From Phymatolithon calcareum (lineage: Eukaryota; Rhodophyta; Florideophyceae; Hapalidiales), in the NCBI GenBank assembly GCA_977006965.1, contig OZ345353.1:744001-808000 (forward strand): a stretch of 64,000 nucleotides of DNA, written 5' to 3'. Both the position numbers and the translations under genes were made by a program. Below the pieces are notes generated by a model. That model saw nothing but the letters and a program-made list of their open reading frames with translations. It did no database searches and had not been told where the DNA came from. Position 1 is the first letter of the stretch, and each line of letters begins with the position of its first letter. Of this stretch, positions 44,201 to 56,533 are shown piece by piece.

Positions 44201-46610
44201 GCGTTGTCTAAAAATATCGCATCACACTATCATTTCTTCTGTCATTATTTTCTCTAATTCTAATAGTCTGCCTATCGCCTGCATTGCCTCGCTCTCAGTC
44301 TCTCTGTTGAGTTACGGTCGTGTGAGATTGCGCTGCAGGGTCTCAAGGCTGTTTTCAGCAACCTCGCCAAATTGTTCCACATAGGAAGAGGGTTTCTGTG
44401 GAGGGAAGCGTCCGAAGTACCATTTCACTGCCAACATTCTGTGCTTTCGCGATTTGATTAACACAGTCGGGGTGGCGCGCTCTTTCCTGTCCACCGGGAT
44501 TTTTCGTTTCAATCCTTCCTCTGTTCGGCCCCAGGCCTCGCTAAGACGCAGTTTCTCTTCCTTCGGCGTCAACTTCCCTTGTTCCGCCCGGTCGATCTAC
44601 TCGCTGAACAGATCGTGATGTTTCATGTAGGAAATATACCTTTCTTCGTAGCGAAGGTCTTCGGCTTTGCCTTCGTAATTTGGCTTTTTCTCGATTTCAA
44701 GTTTTTCCTTCCGTAGTTGCGCAGCAAAATGTTCGCCCAGCAGTGTCCTTCTGATTTCCGGGGGTGTGATTTTGCAGAGTGACCTCATTCGGTTCTGGAG
44801 ACGGAGTGCAAAGCTTCCTAGTATGACGGAGTAGAACAAACCTTCGGCCTGGTTGATTTGAACTTGGACAGATCTCGTCCACGGGGTGAGGTGCAAGGCG
44901 TACTCCCATCAACATTGCACGAGGGTCTTGTAGATCGTTATGTTCTTCATTGTTTGTAGTCCCTTGGAATTCATTCCAATATCTCGAAGAGCGAGGAAAA
45001 TTCCCTTCGCTTTTGAGATTCGTTTCAACGTGGCGTGTTCGGTGACACCCTTGTTCTCAACGGTCCTAGGTATTCCAGCCGTCTTGTTTCATGGAGTTCG
45101 GCCCCTTCTAGCTGGAATTTTCGCTTGAATAAACCGGGGTAGATGAGGACTTCGCTTTTTCCCTTCTTCGTGTTCCACGTCATACCGTTCTTCCTGGCTC
45201 ATCGTGTCGCTGTATCGAGGAGCCATTGCATTCCGTCGGAGTTTATCGCTTGCAGCTGGACGTCGACGGCAAACAGGATCGCGGAGTACTTTGACATATG
45301 CCGGGGTGCCTTCTGGATCATCTCGGCAAATGTGTCCATGAACATGTTATAGAGGCATGGGCTTAGCGGGGAGCCCTGGGGAACTCCGCGGTCGATCACA
45401 AGCCATGTCTTCTCTTCGTCTCGCGCAGTACAGACCCATGACGGTTTCAGGAGGTATTTGATCATCTTGGCGATATCCGGGGGTAGACATTTGTGGACTC
45501 GGCGCATATCGATGTTGCGCGGGACTCGGTCGTAAGTAGACGATATGTCCAGGACAGCGAGGAAGCGATTACCTCTCCTCATTGTGCTAGTTCCCCTCAG
45601 GATCGCAAGTTGAGTCCCCTTGTTCTTCTGGAATCCCAATTGGAATCGGTCGAATTTGTACCGTTGGCGTATAGCAGAGTCCATCGCCGCATCAATGATT
45701 TTCCTGACTTGGCTTAATAGCGAAATTGGTCTGTAGTTTCCTGAAACGTGCACCGGTCCGTTTTTGTGAATAGGGATTAGCGTTGCTCGGCGCCATGCGG
45801 TCTGCATACATTGTAGTCTACCGCATACCTGCCATAGGCGTCCAAGCAGTTCGCCGCTCATAGTCGGGTTTGCTTGTAACATTTCGACTCCGATCTTGTC
45901 CGGTCCTAGAGTCTTTCCACGGGGAGCTCGAATTAGCGCCTCCTTGATTCCTTCGAGGATGGCTTTGGATACCACGAACGGGTGCAGGTTGGGCTTCCAG
46001 GATGTATCGGCTCTGCAGACGTTTGCTATGTGGGCTGTGAACAAACATGGGTTGACTGGAGCCCCCAGCGCGCGATTTATGCCTCCTCTCCTGCTCTTGC
46101 GTTTCAGTATTCTGCTGAGCGTGGTCGTGGCTTTGCGCGGGTATTGGACGTCTAGGTCTTCCACGAACGTGTCGTACTGAGATTTCTTCGCTTTTCGGAC
46201 TGCGCCCCGCATTTCGTTCCGGAATTTGAGGTAAGTTGACATGTCATCTGGGTTCTTGGTTCGCATCGCCTTTCGGTATAGTTTGGTTCGTTCTTTTGCC
46301 TTGTTGTCCAGCGCTCGCGTCCAGAAAGACTTGTATCTTGGAGGGCGTCTCCGCGTGTTTCTCCAAGGTTTGTTATCAGGCGTCGGAACTGTCCGTACCA
46401 CCTGTCAATTTCCTCTTGATTTTTGCAAGATTTCAGCTTGTCCATCATCTCGAGTCCCCAGCCTGCACTTTTCGCATCGCTAAGCGAATCCATGTGCTTC
46501 TGCAGAGCTTTCTTTCTAAATGGAAGAGGGATCAACTGCAGGCCGCAAGAATTAGAAGTTGAACTTGTCCGCGTCCAGCGTCGAAATCGCATCCTCCACG
46601 TCCATGCTTA
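44200..46610 (-). pseudogene. Non-LTR retrotransposon reverse transcriptase, catalytic motif lost
   Basis: The longest frame (46401-45199, 400 codons) covers the pre-RT region, fingers and palm: LIPIHKNGPVHVSGNYRPISL, QLGFQKNKGTQLAILR, LAVLDISSTYDRVPR and GVPQGSPLSPCLYNMFMDTF. The active site reads FAVDV where the sister copy at 11.8 kb has FADDV, so the first Asp of the pair is Val. A TGA ends the frame; homology continues in pieces (TWNTKKGKSEVL, LEYLG) to about 44.2 kb. A frameshift near 46375 separates the N-terminal part (to 46592). It is the same family as 11.4-12.8 kb. Confidence 0.8.
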
Positions 46611-46614
46611 TTTT

Positions 46615-47839
46615 TAAGAATCGAACGATCATTTTTCGTGTAGAACTCAACCGTGTTTTAACGTACAAGTGTAGTCGCAAAGGGATCTGTCTCTTCGCAA
46701 TTTGAGCCTGCTTCCGATTCGAGCTTCGAGTAGATGACCTTTTGAAAAACCGGCAGGTTTCTTGGACACTATCGAAAGTGTTGCGGATCATAAATCTGTA
46801 TAGAACTTTCTTCACTCTGATCTGTATGGTGTGTGCAGCACAGGGGTGCGCGTTGAACGCAAATTGTATTTTTTGGGAATGGCCCACAACCGCTGACGGC
46901 CGCAAGTTCTTTTTTTCAAGAAACTTTTCAAGGAAGTTCATCAATGTGAATTTTCAACCTCATGAACGGTATCTTCATGCAAACATCTTGCGTCATCTGA
47001 ATGGCTTACTTCTTGAAATGGTTGAAGTATGTTAGCGATAGCTTCAGCTTCTGTCCACGAAGACGTTGACTTTGCGAACACATCAGTGTACATATCAACT
47101 AGCAATCCCTCCTGAACTGCTGTTAACCTGACTTGTTTATTGGTATCCCCATCATTATCAACGGACCAATTTGCTGACAATGGCATACTTTCGAGCAACA
47201 CAGACCAAACGTTTTGACATTGCTTCCACTGTGTGGCCCCCATGCATTTGAATACACGCTAGCAGATGTGACCGATATTTCCAATCTGCATCGATGAACG
47301 ATACTGTTAGTGAGCAATACCTATTGCCACTGTTGTCGGTTCATGCATCTGTAGTGCCAGCCACAACCAAAATCTTCTCCAGTATCGATTTAAGGTGCTC
47401 TGTCGTTTTTTACCGCTTAATGCACTCTACGTTGAATAGTGACTCGAGACACAGAGTGATACTTCGGATCGATTTTTTGCATCATTTCCTGAAAGCCAAT
47501 ATCTTCCACTATGCTAAATGGCCTAGCGTCTCGAGCTATCCATGCTACCCAAACTTCAGTCCAGCTGCTTCGGCCCTTGCTTCGAGTGCTTAGTGTTCTC
47601 CATTTTGCTAGAAGGCAATCCATTGGGCGCGCTATTTTCTGTACTGCTTTCGCTGTTCCGTCACTGTACAGCTTGCTTTCAAAATGTTGCAGGATGTTGG
47701 TCGCTCCCTTGTCATGAACGTTTTGCCATTCGGCAAATTTGGCAACAGTACTGCTTGAGCTGCCCTTCGTCTTTGACGAGTACCCACGACTAAACAGGAT
47801 GCTTTGAGTTTCCAATGTAGGGCTGCCATCCGTCAGCAA
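46615..47839 (-). pseudogene. hAT/ZBED-like transposase, N-terminal and middle parts
   Basis: On the minus strand 47839-47417 reads RPFSIVEDIGFQEMMQKIDPKY, a hallmark of ZBED-type hAT transposases. It is followed in other frames by FIDADWKYRSHLLACIQMHG, a VDNDGDTNKQV segment (the Thr/Val-Asp-Asn motif), then CAAHTIQ, a FFKRSSTRSS helix and TRLSSTRKMIVRFL (the TRWNST motif, with Trp lost). It has many stops and frame changes. The motifs are in roughly the right order except a WTEAEAIANILQPF piece that seems early. The C-terminal half is absent here. Confidence 0.65.
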
Positions 47840-48309
47840 TGAGAGGTTTGGAAAGCCTCATGATTAGCATTTTTCCTCGTTCAATGATCACTGGTCCCGC
47901 AACATCAGCTTGCAAATCCAACTCTCTCTTGTGTCATAGCAGTAAACGCTCGCGTTGTGGACAATTGTGTAACACGAGTACTGTTTACCATAAGCCCTCG
48001 CGAGGGGTTCGAGAAAACTCGAGAAAAGAGGGCTTCTCCAGGAAAATGAGGTCCTCAGAAGGCTTTATTCGGGGAGGGGCCCGATCGGAGTGTTCATGTT
48101 TACTTCCTTCGAAGACATTTTTGTGGCAGAATCTACAGCTAGAGTGATGGTCCGCAGAGCTCAATTTTGAGTAGCAGATAGCTGAAATGCGTGATTTTCT
48201 GCTCTGTACAGTAGCAAGTGACAAGAATTTCAATGGTGCGTGCAATGCTGGAGCGAATTTTAGAGCTAATTGCGTCTTAAAAAGGAACACATCTTTAGCG
48301 TCGCTAGCA

Positions 48310-49437
48310 AACCCTGTATTCATCTTTTGAGCTAGCTTTCGCAACCTTTCCACCGTGTCCATCCCATGGACGCCTGAAATGCATCTCAATATGGCAGAAG
48401 TGACCTTCTCGTGTTCGAAATTTACAATACTGATACGAATCAGTGCATACTTGCACTGTATGTGTAACAGAAGATGCAATTTTCACCGTATTTGGGCAAT
48501 TATGCATCATTGTGTTTGTTCCTAGCGCCTCTTATTGGCCAGTTGCGCACCAGCGGTGCAGCAGGATAACAGAAATGCGTGTTCTGGTTTTCTGCTTCCA
48601 CGGCTAAGTACCTAGTTGCCGAACAGTCGCATCGGTAGACATTCGGTAGATATCGAGAGCTTCCCTCTCTTCGAGCAGCCCCCCGGAGAGAGAGATAGGA
48701 GGAGCTAACTTAACGGATCCGACCTTGGAGTAAATTCATCTTGCAGAATCCGCCTTGTTCCTTAACGTTTTGTAGCTCACACCTCATTTCACGCGCACGA
48801 TGACTGACCCATTTGCGTGTCTTCTTGCGCTTCCGTGTGAATCACAGTCGGGTGATTGTCTGATCTTTCTCCTTCCTGTAGAAGTATCTCGCATCTGAGC
48901 AAAACTGTTGATGAGTTGTAACCCTCTTGGTGTCAACGGCGCATCGTAGAGACCTTGGTCTCGGAACCCTTCGACAGCCGTTTTAGCGCGGCTATAACAT
49001 TGGAATGATTTGCTTTCTTGGCTCAATGGCACAGTGCGTGTACGACGTTTTGCAGAAAGAACAGAAGGACTAGACCGGCAAAAGTGTAACTATCTTACCA
49101 CGATAGTTAGCTATCGCCCCACAGAATTCTTCACAAGAAGTGTGGACAGCTGCGATCGCACAAGTTCTCGAACTATCCACTCTTGAACCGCCAGGACTTC
49201 TCCTGCACTCTTCGTTTCTATCTGCAACGTGTTGAAACGTTTGTTTGACACACGCTTCACCTCTGAAGCTACTGCTGAAATTTCCGTATTCTAGGATACA
49301 GGTTTTCTTGTTTCATACCAAGTTGAGCAACGAAATCAATTCCTAGTGTTCTAGACTGTTGTTCATTTGGTCGTGCGTTTTGCGTCTGTAGCCTGGATTT
49401 ACGCCCCAGTCGGTTCATTTTGAGTTGCCGCACTACA
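48310..49437 (+). repeat. Diverged LTR remnant, inverted relative to the 26-40 kb LTRs
   Basis: The complement of this segment aligns along its length with the first 1.1 kb of the 25936-27668 LTR, with many substitutions. It starts with TGTAGTGC at 49437 and fades near 48310. No internal retrotransposon domains adjoin it. It is an older, truncated solo-type LTR of the same family. Its strand is opposite to that of the complete element. Confidence 0.75.
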
Positions 49438-49917
49438 GAAAGTAATAATCACTCATTTCAGAACCCAATACGAAAGCAAACGCTACGTACCAATTACTGA
49501 TTGACGGAGAAATCCGGGGATTAAACTGTCTCGCTGTGCATATGTAAAACTTGGACTTATTGTCTTTCGAAAATGAAAGAACGCTTCTTGGAATGTGCAT
49601 ACGAAATATGATTCTATTATTGATGATATAAATGTGTTCGAGCTGGCCTGTATTAGGCGATTACTTTGCTCACAACGATACAAATTATTCACCACCACAC
49701 CCAATCACTCGTAATAATGGCACCCTCATCCAATGAAATCATCCCTTCTCTACAGGCTCAAATTGTTGCAACGAAATCATAGCGCAAGACAGTTATTTAT
49801 TGGATGATTTCTGAAGTGCAACACTCAGGAACAGCCAATCGAATTACGTCCAGAGCAGTCAAGCAATTTCCCAAGATATTCAGTCGACAGGATCGGCCGA
49901 TTGGGAAAAAGGCGTGA

Positions 49918-50908
49918 TTGGTGGAGAAAGCGAAATCGATTTTTGACCTATTCCCCGATCCATCAAATAGTGCCATGACACTTCGAAGTAGTCGCATCCG
50001 TGGTCCAGCAAAGAGGAGGAGTCATCTGAAAGCATTCCGAGGTCGTGGAAGAAGGCGCGCAATGTGGGTAGAATACGTTCACAAGGTCTTGCTGCCAGAA
50101 TATGAAACGCTCCGTGTGGCTCTTGTCAAAGTTGGCCGTGAAATGCTCTTACAGATTGCGTTTCATACTGTTGTGGATCCTGAGTCTCCATTCTCCGTTG
50201 CCGAGATTGAGGAAAACACTGGAAGGCCCATCACGAAATAGATACAGGCATTTCTCGACCGTACTAAATTTTTACTCGAAAAGAATCTGGTGCACTGGCC
50301 CGTAGCACCGCATCAGCTCGGAGCAGATGACTGTATATCATCTTGGACAGTTAGAGCGTGTCTTCCAGGATTGTGCAGTGGACGAGAATATTGTGAAAAA
50401 TATGGACGAAACCCACTCTTTACTCAGTCAAGACAACCACCAAATGTTTGGGTTTATTGCAGAAGACAAGGTTTTATATGCAGAGGCTGTTTCCGGGAGC
50501 GAAGGGATTACAGTCGTATTATGCACCTTGGGAGGAGTCAAAGCGAGACTGGAAGGACCGTTCTTAATTTGTGTGAATGAGAACTGGAACTATCCAATCC
50601 AATGTGTTCCTGAAAACCTTCCAGGGCTTTCATATCGGTACAGAAAAAGGGGAGGAATGTGCAAGTCTGTTTTTAACCAATGGTTGAATGAACCACGGGC
50701 TATCGACAAGGACCTTGCTCGATGTACACGCGTTATTTTCATGGACAGCGCGTCGGGCCATAATGAGACTCCGCAAGAACTCGAATCACTGAGTACTATT
50801 TATACGAAGATCCGTAAGCTGCCAGCAAACAGTACTCATCAATCTCAATCATTGGACTCGTTTGTAATGAAAAGAATTAAGGATGTGTGGCGGGCCAAAT
50901 GGGAGTAG
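49918..50908 (+). pseudogene. Pogo-like (DDE_1) transposase
   Basis: The first frame (49918-50241 and beyond) has RGRGRRRAMWVEYVHKVLLPEYE and a helix-turn-helix-like region ending at a TAG (50239). After a frameshift near 50315 the catalytic part reads HLGQLERVF, VKNMDETHSL (first Asp), VSGSEGITVVLCTLGGVKARLEGPF, WLNEPRAI, VIFMDSASGHNET (second Asp) and QSQSLDSFVMKRIKDVWRAKW. These motifs match pogo-like transposases known from oomycetes and algae. The third acidic residue is not obvious. Downstream DNA shares TGATTGGTTCAACTGA with the small element at 61.2 kb. Confidence 0.75.
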
Positions 50909-51394
50909 TGTAAAATGCGTAGAACGCAATAAAATGATTGGTTCAACTGATCCAACGGATCAGGGACGTTGAACAACCCCGGAAAGGCTTATTATTTGAA
51001 ACTTGCGCGAGATTGCGTCCAAAAGGTGAATAATATGAAACACTCAAACAACCTTTAATATCGCGTACGGCAATAATACGTAGTGGAATAGCGCTCGCTG
51101 TCGCTGGAAAGTGGAGGGTGGAGCAGTTTTTCGCTCATCTTCAAAAATATTGACTTGTATATGTTGAAAACCTGCTTTTCTCGCATTTTCTCGAACGGCT
51201 ATACAGCACCAAAGCAAATTCTAACTGTCGGCTTAACGGCTCTGATTTTTACTGACCGCACCGTTCGAAGCCATGAACATCAGTCGACATACAAGGAACA
51301 CAGGCGCGCTGTCGGTGGTAGTTTTACAGAACTCAACAATTGATGGGGCATACTGTCGACTATTTTTACCTATTCCGGAGGCCTGCGCGACATA
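50909..51394. other. No recognised gene
   Basis: Presumed right flank of the pogo-like element; only short frames. Confidence 0.4.
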
Positions 51395-51700
51395 GTCAAG
51401 GCGCCCCGCCGCGCTCCGTTTCATTTCTATCCCCTGCCGCACGCTAGCCGTCGCTCGCCGTCGCTCGACTCATTTCCATCGCCTGCTGCTCGCCGCCGCT
51501 CTCCGGTCGATTTCTAGCCCGTGCCGCTAGCTCGCGGTCGCTCGCCAAGGCGCACCACTGCGCTCCGTTGCATATCCGGTGCCTGTCGGCCGCTAACCGT
51601 CGCCCTATTTCGATCGCCTGCTGCTCATTCGTAGTTGCTCGGTGTCGATCGCCTCATTTCCATCACCTACCGCCAGCTTTCCGTCGCTCTCCACCGCTCT
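51395..51700. repeat. Degenerate GC-rich minisatellite
   Basis: About six imperfect units of 40-60 bp, each with a CATTTC-(C/T)-ATCGCCTGC start and a CTCGCCGTCGCTC-type end. Some units are separated by GGCGC..GCGCTCCG. No coding sense. Confidence 0.7.
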
Positions 51701-53345
51701 TATACCTAGACGAAAAGCCCCTGCACTTCTATGTCTGGCTTCGAAAACATTAAGGAAACCTCTATTAACGTTACGATCACCAACAACAACGAGTAAGTAG
51801 AACGTACTCAACTTCATTTTAAAATAAAATTGTAACCTAAGAAACCGATCCGAACTTAAGTCCTGTAGTACACAAGCAGCTCCGTTTTACACACGCAGCT
51901 CCGTTAAGAATGTTAACACACGTTTCAAATAGTGCAGTTCTGAGCGGGAAAGACATCGGAGAGCGGGAATGGCATCAGCAAATAGTGTGCCTTTATTTTC
52001 GCCCGAGCGAGAATGACATCGCGGAGCGGGAAGGATATCAGATCAAATGCTCACCGGCTCACGATAATTTTCTCCCCATCCCGTGTGACAACGCCCCGTG
52101 AGAACTTTTGCGGTGTTATTCCTGAACTATAAATTTAGAAATAAAATTTCAGAAAGTTCATTTTTTCTCTTTTAATTGTATTTGAGTATTTCTGTAAACG
52201 ATATTATTATGATTGAATTCTAAACGCCAGACTAATTTCCCAGTCTATTGTAGATTCCCGCATTGCAACCGGCGAACTTCGGGCAAACCGTCGTGGACCG
52301 CCGTGAACCACTAAAACGCAGATGAGGAAGACATCTTTCGCGGCTTTTTGAATCCAACTTATCCGAAAGATGTCCAATCCCATCCAGCCACGTCTCCACA
52401 TCTTTCACTTTTCCTCATGTCAGCACCATGCAAGTGTGTCGACCATCGACCCAGGAAATCAGTCTTTACTGCCATCGCCCCACGCGATAATGGTGCCTAA
52501 AGACATGACTGCTGTTTTAGCACACTGCAGTTGGCTGCCGTGCTCCACCCGGTACAACTCGTCAAAGCCAACACCACGCTTTTCGCTAATAATTTTGATA
52601 TAATCGTTAACTAATAATTTTCTTGGCATATCAGAGGATAATTTTTCTCTACAATCTTTGAAACTGAGAAACTCTACGTTTGTCCCCGTCTAGCTTTCCA
52701 CTGGTCATTTGCTTTACTTTCGTAAAGTGGATATTATTTAGAAGGTACCATGTGTCCCAATTGAAGGAAAGTCGACACCTTTCTTGCTTATCTACTTTAT
52801 CGTCGATTCTTTTTCTTATTAGCTCTTGGTCTTGCTTTTCTTGATTCAACCTTACTGATTCTCTCTTCTTTAATACTTGATTATTTGCGGGGAAAGACCA
52901 AACTTGGTTCTTGCTTACGTGGTTCTCCCTCACCTCAGCGCTGATCTACTCTGTCCAAGCTTACCTTGCAAATTTGAGCGGCTTTTGCGTGCATGTTCCT
53001 GAATTTTGGTCCTTCTCTACGCTATTCTTTCCTCTCTCTTACTTTCCCCTCAATGAGGGCCTCATCATAAAATCGCGTTGGGTTCATTCCGGGGGGGTGC
53101 GGGAAAAGTCGATTTTTGCGTACTGCACAGTATTTACTGATAAATCCTGGATTATGTTAGATTTTTAATTGTGAAACACTTGGGGGAGAGACCTCAAATT
53201 TTTATTGGTTTTAAAGCTCGTTAAAATTTAGAGCAACAGCTTCAGCAGCTAGAACAGGGGCTGGAGTCATGAGAATAACGTACTTGATTCTCTGTGCAGA
53301 TCCCTTCTATGCCAAAAAGTGCCGTTCGGGGCGTGACTCCACAAC
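51701..53345. other. No recognised gene
   Basis: Only a charged minus frame at 52649-52933 (94 aa, LNQEKQDQELIRKRIDDK) stands out. It cannot be assigned and may be chance. Confidence 0.35.
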
Positions 53346-54157
53346 TTACGGCAAACGAATACTAGCAGTGGACACCATCTTGAAGTCTGAACGCCGGTTT
53401 TCTGACAAAAAGTTGTTGAAACAAGTAATCATTGGGAAGTAGCTCGCGACCTTGGGTACATTGAATCCGGTCAACCACTTCTTGTGCAGCATGAAGCGCT
53501 TGTTCATAGCTGCAGGCCAGAGGACACAGAGCTCTAGGTAGTGACCGTCATCAACGACGTTCACATTGAGGTCATCTTTGTTCTCGCCAATACCAGAAGG
53601 GAGGAGAATGGCAACCGAAACGCGAAGAGAGTCATTGTCTGTCGGGTGCTTCCACGTCCCAATCATGTAAATTGGCTTAAAATCGGTAGGCCCTAAAAGT
53701 AGCTCTCTGCCGAAGTTTGTAGCGATATCGGCAAAAATATTTTCGTCGTCCTCACCTTCGGATCCCTCGCCTGCCACTGCTGCCCCAGTTCGCTTCGAAT
53801 CGCTCTTGACTGCGGTACCGCAGCCAATCCCAGTCAGCAGAGTATTTATTGCGGACGGCAGACCGGCTTCTGCTCCACAAGTACCTGCAGAGAAGTAGGT
53901 TAGTTACTGCAAATGCCACCAGCGATGCAAAAAGCAAAAGAGGAGTGCATCATACCTTCATCCGCACCTTTGCGCAATCGAGAGAGGATAGCACGAAACG
54001 TCCCTGCTTTTACTTCTCCGAAAGCAGAGTTCATTGCCCGCACCTGCCGGAGGGGCATATCGTCACGGATGACCCCGCGTGGTGTCATGTCCGTAAGCGC
54101 CTGCACCACTGCGGCAGACTTAGACCCCTTTTTCGGGGTTGAGCGCTTCGTGGCCAT
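53346..54157 (-). CDS. Hypothetical two-exon protein, 246 aa
   Basis: Exons 54157-53956 and 53884-53346, with a 71-bp intron (53885-53955, GTATGA..CTGCAG, CTAAC branch-like sequence). Splicing restores one frame from MATKRSTPKKGSKSAAVVQA to the stop. The first 20 residues are basic. Residues 20-65 form an amphipathic helical region (MPLRQVRAMNSAFGEVKAG), and a second, acidic-linked domain begins near 105 (EGSEGEDDENIFADI). I do not recognise the family. Its start lies 168 bp from that of the RBM-like pseudogene in a head-to-head arrangement. The duplicated block stops just short of its ATG, so the intact RBM-like gene at 22 kb has no such neighbour. Confidence 0.7.
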
Positions 54158-54162
54158 ACAGT

Positions 54163-55862
54163 ATAGACCGAGCCTTAGTCAAAGAACACATGCGACGCGA
54201 AAGCTGGGTTGCATCACACCAGCACCATCTCACAATAATGGCGGACTCTGCAGCGCCGCGCGAGAGTGCTTTCGGAAGGGTAAAGCGAATGTGCATGCAC
54301 TGCAACAGTTGAAAGTCCCAAAGATATGGCAACTAACTCGTACAAGTGGTATTGTGACTTGCAGAATGATAACGACGAATTGCGATATTCGCGCTCGGGT
54401 CAGCGACCTGCCTCTCATCGGTAACACTCGTGCAAGATGGATTCCTCTTGTTTTCCAAACTGCATTCATCATCTAACCTCCCTTCTTCTTTGACCAGCAG
54501 CGAGCACCGCGAGCTTCGTGAATATCGCGAGCGCGATCCAGACCGCTGGCGCTCGTCGCGCTTTTCCCATACTGCGAATCCTGTGAAACGGCGCCGGAAT
54601 CATTATTCCCAAGGATACCCCTCCTATCGCGGTGATGCGACCTCATCGAATCGGCAACCTCTGAGGAGCAATGGTGGACTGCGAAACGATTCTCGTCGCA
54701 GCCGCGACAACAATTTTTGGCGCGACAAGAACCTGCGCTCGCGCTCTAGCTCGCCCGAATTCGCCGTCATTGCCGTTCGAGGACATGCGGGGGGAAAGGA
54801 CTGGGATAGCACGAAGCAACCGTCAAACTGTCGACCAAATTCAAGAGGAGTTAATGTCGACATCGGTCACGTTCCCGCCTCTCGGGCAGAAGGTGCGTTG
54901 CGCACCCGACCAGAGGATGCCGGGACTTGCGAAGAAGGCCGCTCATATGCCGAAGACCGTGAATATGTGAGGCATCACAACCGTATCGGCAGCCAACATG
55001 CCAATCCGTCCCCCGTTGGTAGTCGCGGTCGAGGTAATTTCCAAGGCGAAGGTCGCAGCCGCGTTGACCACCGAGATGGGCGGCAAGGAAAAAGCCGATT
55101 TCGTGCGAGACTACACTCTCCACAGTCGAATTGGGACTCACCGTCTGAGCCCCATGTCGAAAGGCCTATTATGTCCTCTGTGACTAGGGGCAAAATGAAG
55201 GGTGTCTCTGAAGCTGGTCCCGACACTGAGTGGACGTGCACTACTTGTAAACTGAGCAACTTTGCTCGACGAGAAAAATGCCGTGCTTGTGGTGCTATGC
55301 GAAGTTATGTGACGTCTTCCGGCTCGGCTTCTGAAGCTTTAATGGCAGCTCAATAGTGCAGCACCTGCGGAATGGTACCACAACCGGCAAACTTCGTGTC
55401 TGACCCAGCGTCAGGTTGGAAATTTGACCCTGTGACGCGGTACTATGTAATTTCTGAGCAAGACATGATCTTTTACGATGGTGTTGGGGGATGTTATCTC
55501 AAGTTTGACTATGAGACCCGAGGGTATGTTCCATGTGCACCGCCGTCGGCACGTGATGCCTCGGGGGCAGAAAACGAGGTCGAAGTTGCAGAGAAAGAGG
55601 AGAATACCAACTCCAAAGGAAATGAAATCGCTGCAGATAATTCTAGTGTCGACCAGAAAGGAATCGGTGGGCTTTCAGGAGAAGAATGTGGGCTGAGACT
55701 GGATATCATGGCTCCGTCTTCAATGCGAAGGTCTCGCGGGGTGCACAAACAGGCCGCGGAGAAAGGGATCAGCTTTGACAAGCAGAAGGAGACGGATAGA
55801 GCTGTAGAGCTTGCGGTGCAAATGGGGTTCTTAGTATGTTATCCATGTAGGGTGTACTTCAA
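54163..55862 (+). repeat. Segmental duplication, inverted copy of 20865-22566
   Basis: Retains the promoter side, exon 1, the 77-bp intron and most of exon 2 of the RBM5/10-like gene, so it arose by DNA copying and not through mRNA. It is 32 kb away and inverted. Confidence 0.85.
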
Positions 55863-55869
55863 AAGGTAA
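54326..55869 (+). pseudogene. RBM5/10-like gene, truncated copy
   Basis: Exon 1 is 54326-54420, the intron 54421-54497 (GTAACA..GACCAG) and exon 2 from 54498. It reads MATNSYKWYC (one Glu to Lys change) and keeps the Arg/Ser region, RanBP2 finger and OCRE region, but a TAG at 55354-55356 replaces the Trp codon after MAAQ, between finger and OCRE. The frame is open again to 55869. The homology ends inside the C2H2 finger (RVYFK), where unrelated sequence supplies GTAATAA. The protein from this copy would be about 316 aa without OCRE. It is probably a pseudogene, though a truncated product is possible. Confidence 0.8.
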
Positions 55870-56533
55870 TAAACTTATTCCCCAACACGACATTTTGGGC
55901 CATTTTAGATCCCTACTGGAGCTCTTCGAGGCATAATCGGCCCAGCACTTCTTCAACACCGGGCGATATCCCATGTTACCCCGCGGACCGAAACGAGAAA
56001 GGGAAGTCTAATACCTCAAAACAGGGCTGATAAGCCAGTTATCACATGAAACTTTCGGAACCGGCCTTGATTCGAAACCACTCGGTAGTCCCGAGGCGTG
56101 ATTTCAGTCCCGAGTGGCCCCCGCGGGCCCCTCGGGACCAAAATCACGCCCTTGTGACGTCCACCGTGATTCCTCATCATGGCCGGTCCCTTAAGTTTCA
56201 GGCGATAACCTATACATGTCAGATGCATGGTCTTACAGCTTTTATTTGCAACCGTCTGTTTTAAGAGACCGAATACTCCCAATACGCGAGGGTCCCTGAA
56301 GCGAGTAACCCTGCATTGACGAGCGTTCCTTCCAACGGCATGAGCAGTCTTATGATCTATTAAAATTTCCACGTCTCAGAATAAGTTCATGGTCGCGAAA
56401 CCACAAAGATACCAACGGCCCAGTCGTTTCCTATGACTAACATAATGAAGATGCTCTAACACAAAGCATATCCAAATAGTGCTGTACAAAGAACATGAAG
56501 CACAAGTGAAGAAAAGCTTCTTACCTCCTGATA
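55870..56533. other. No recognised gene
   Basis: Spacer after the duplicated block, containing a CG-rich GGCCCCCGCGGGCCCC-like inverted repeat near 56114-56133. Confidence 0.4.

Noticed and set aside
52649-52933. 94-aa charged minus-strand ORF as a gene
   Set aside because: No motif, no recognisable context; length is within chance for AT-rich DNA.
53084-53110. Shared CCGGGGGGTGCGG-AAAA sequence with 60412-60430 as a transposon end
   Set aside because: The match is short and flanks do not align; too little to call.
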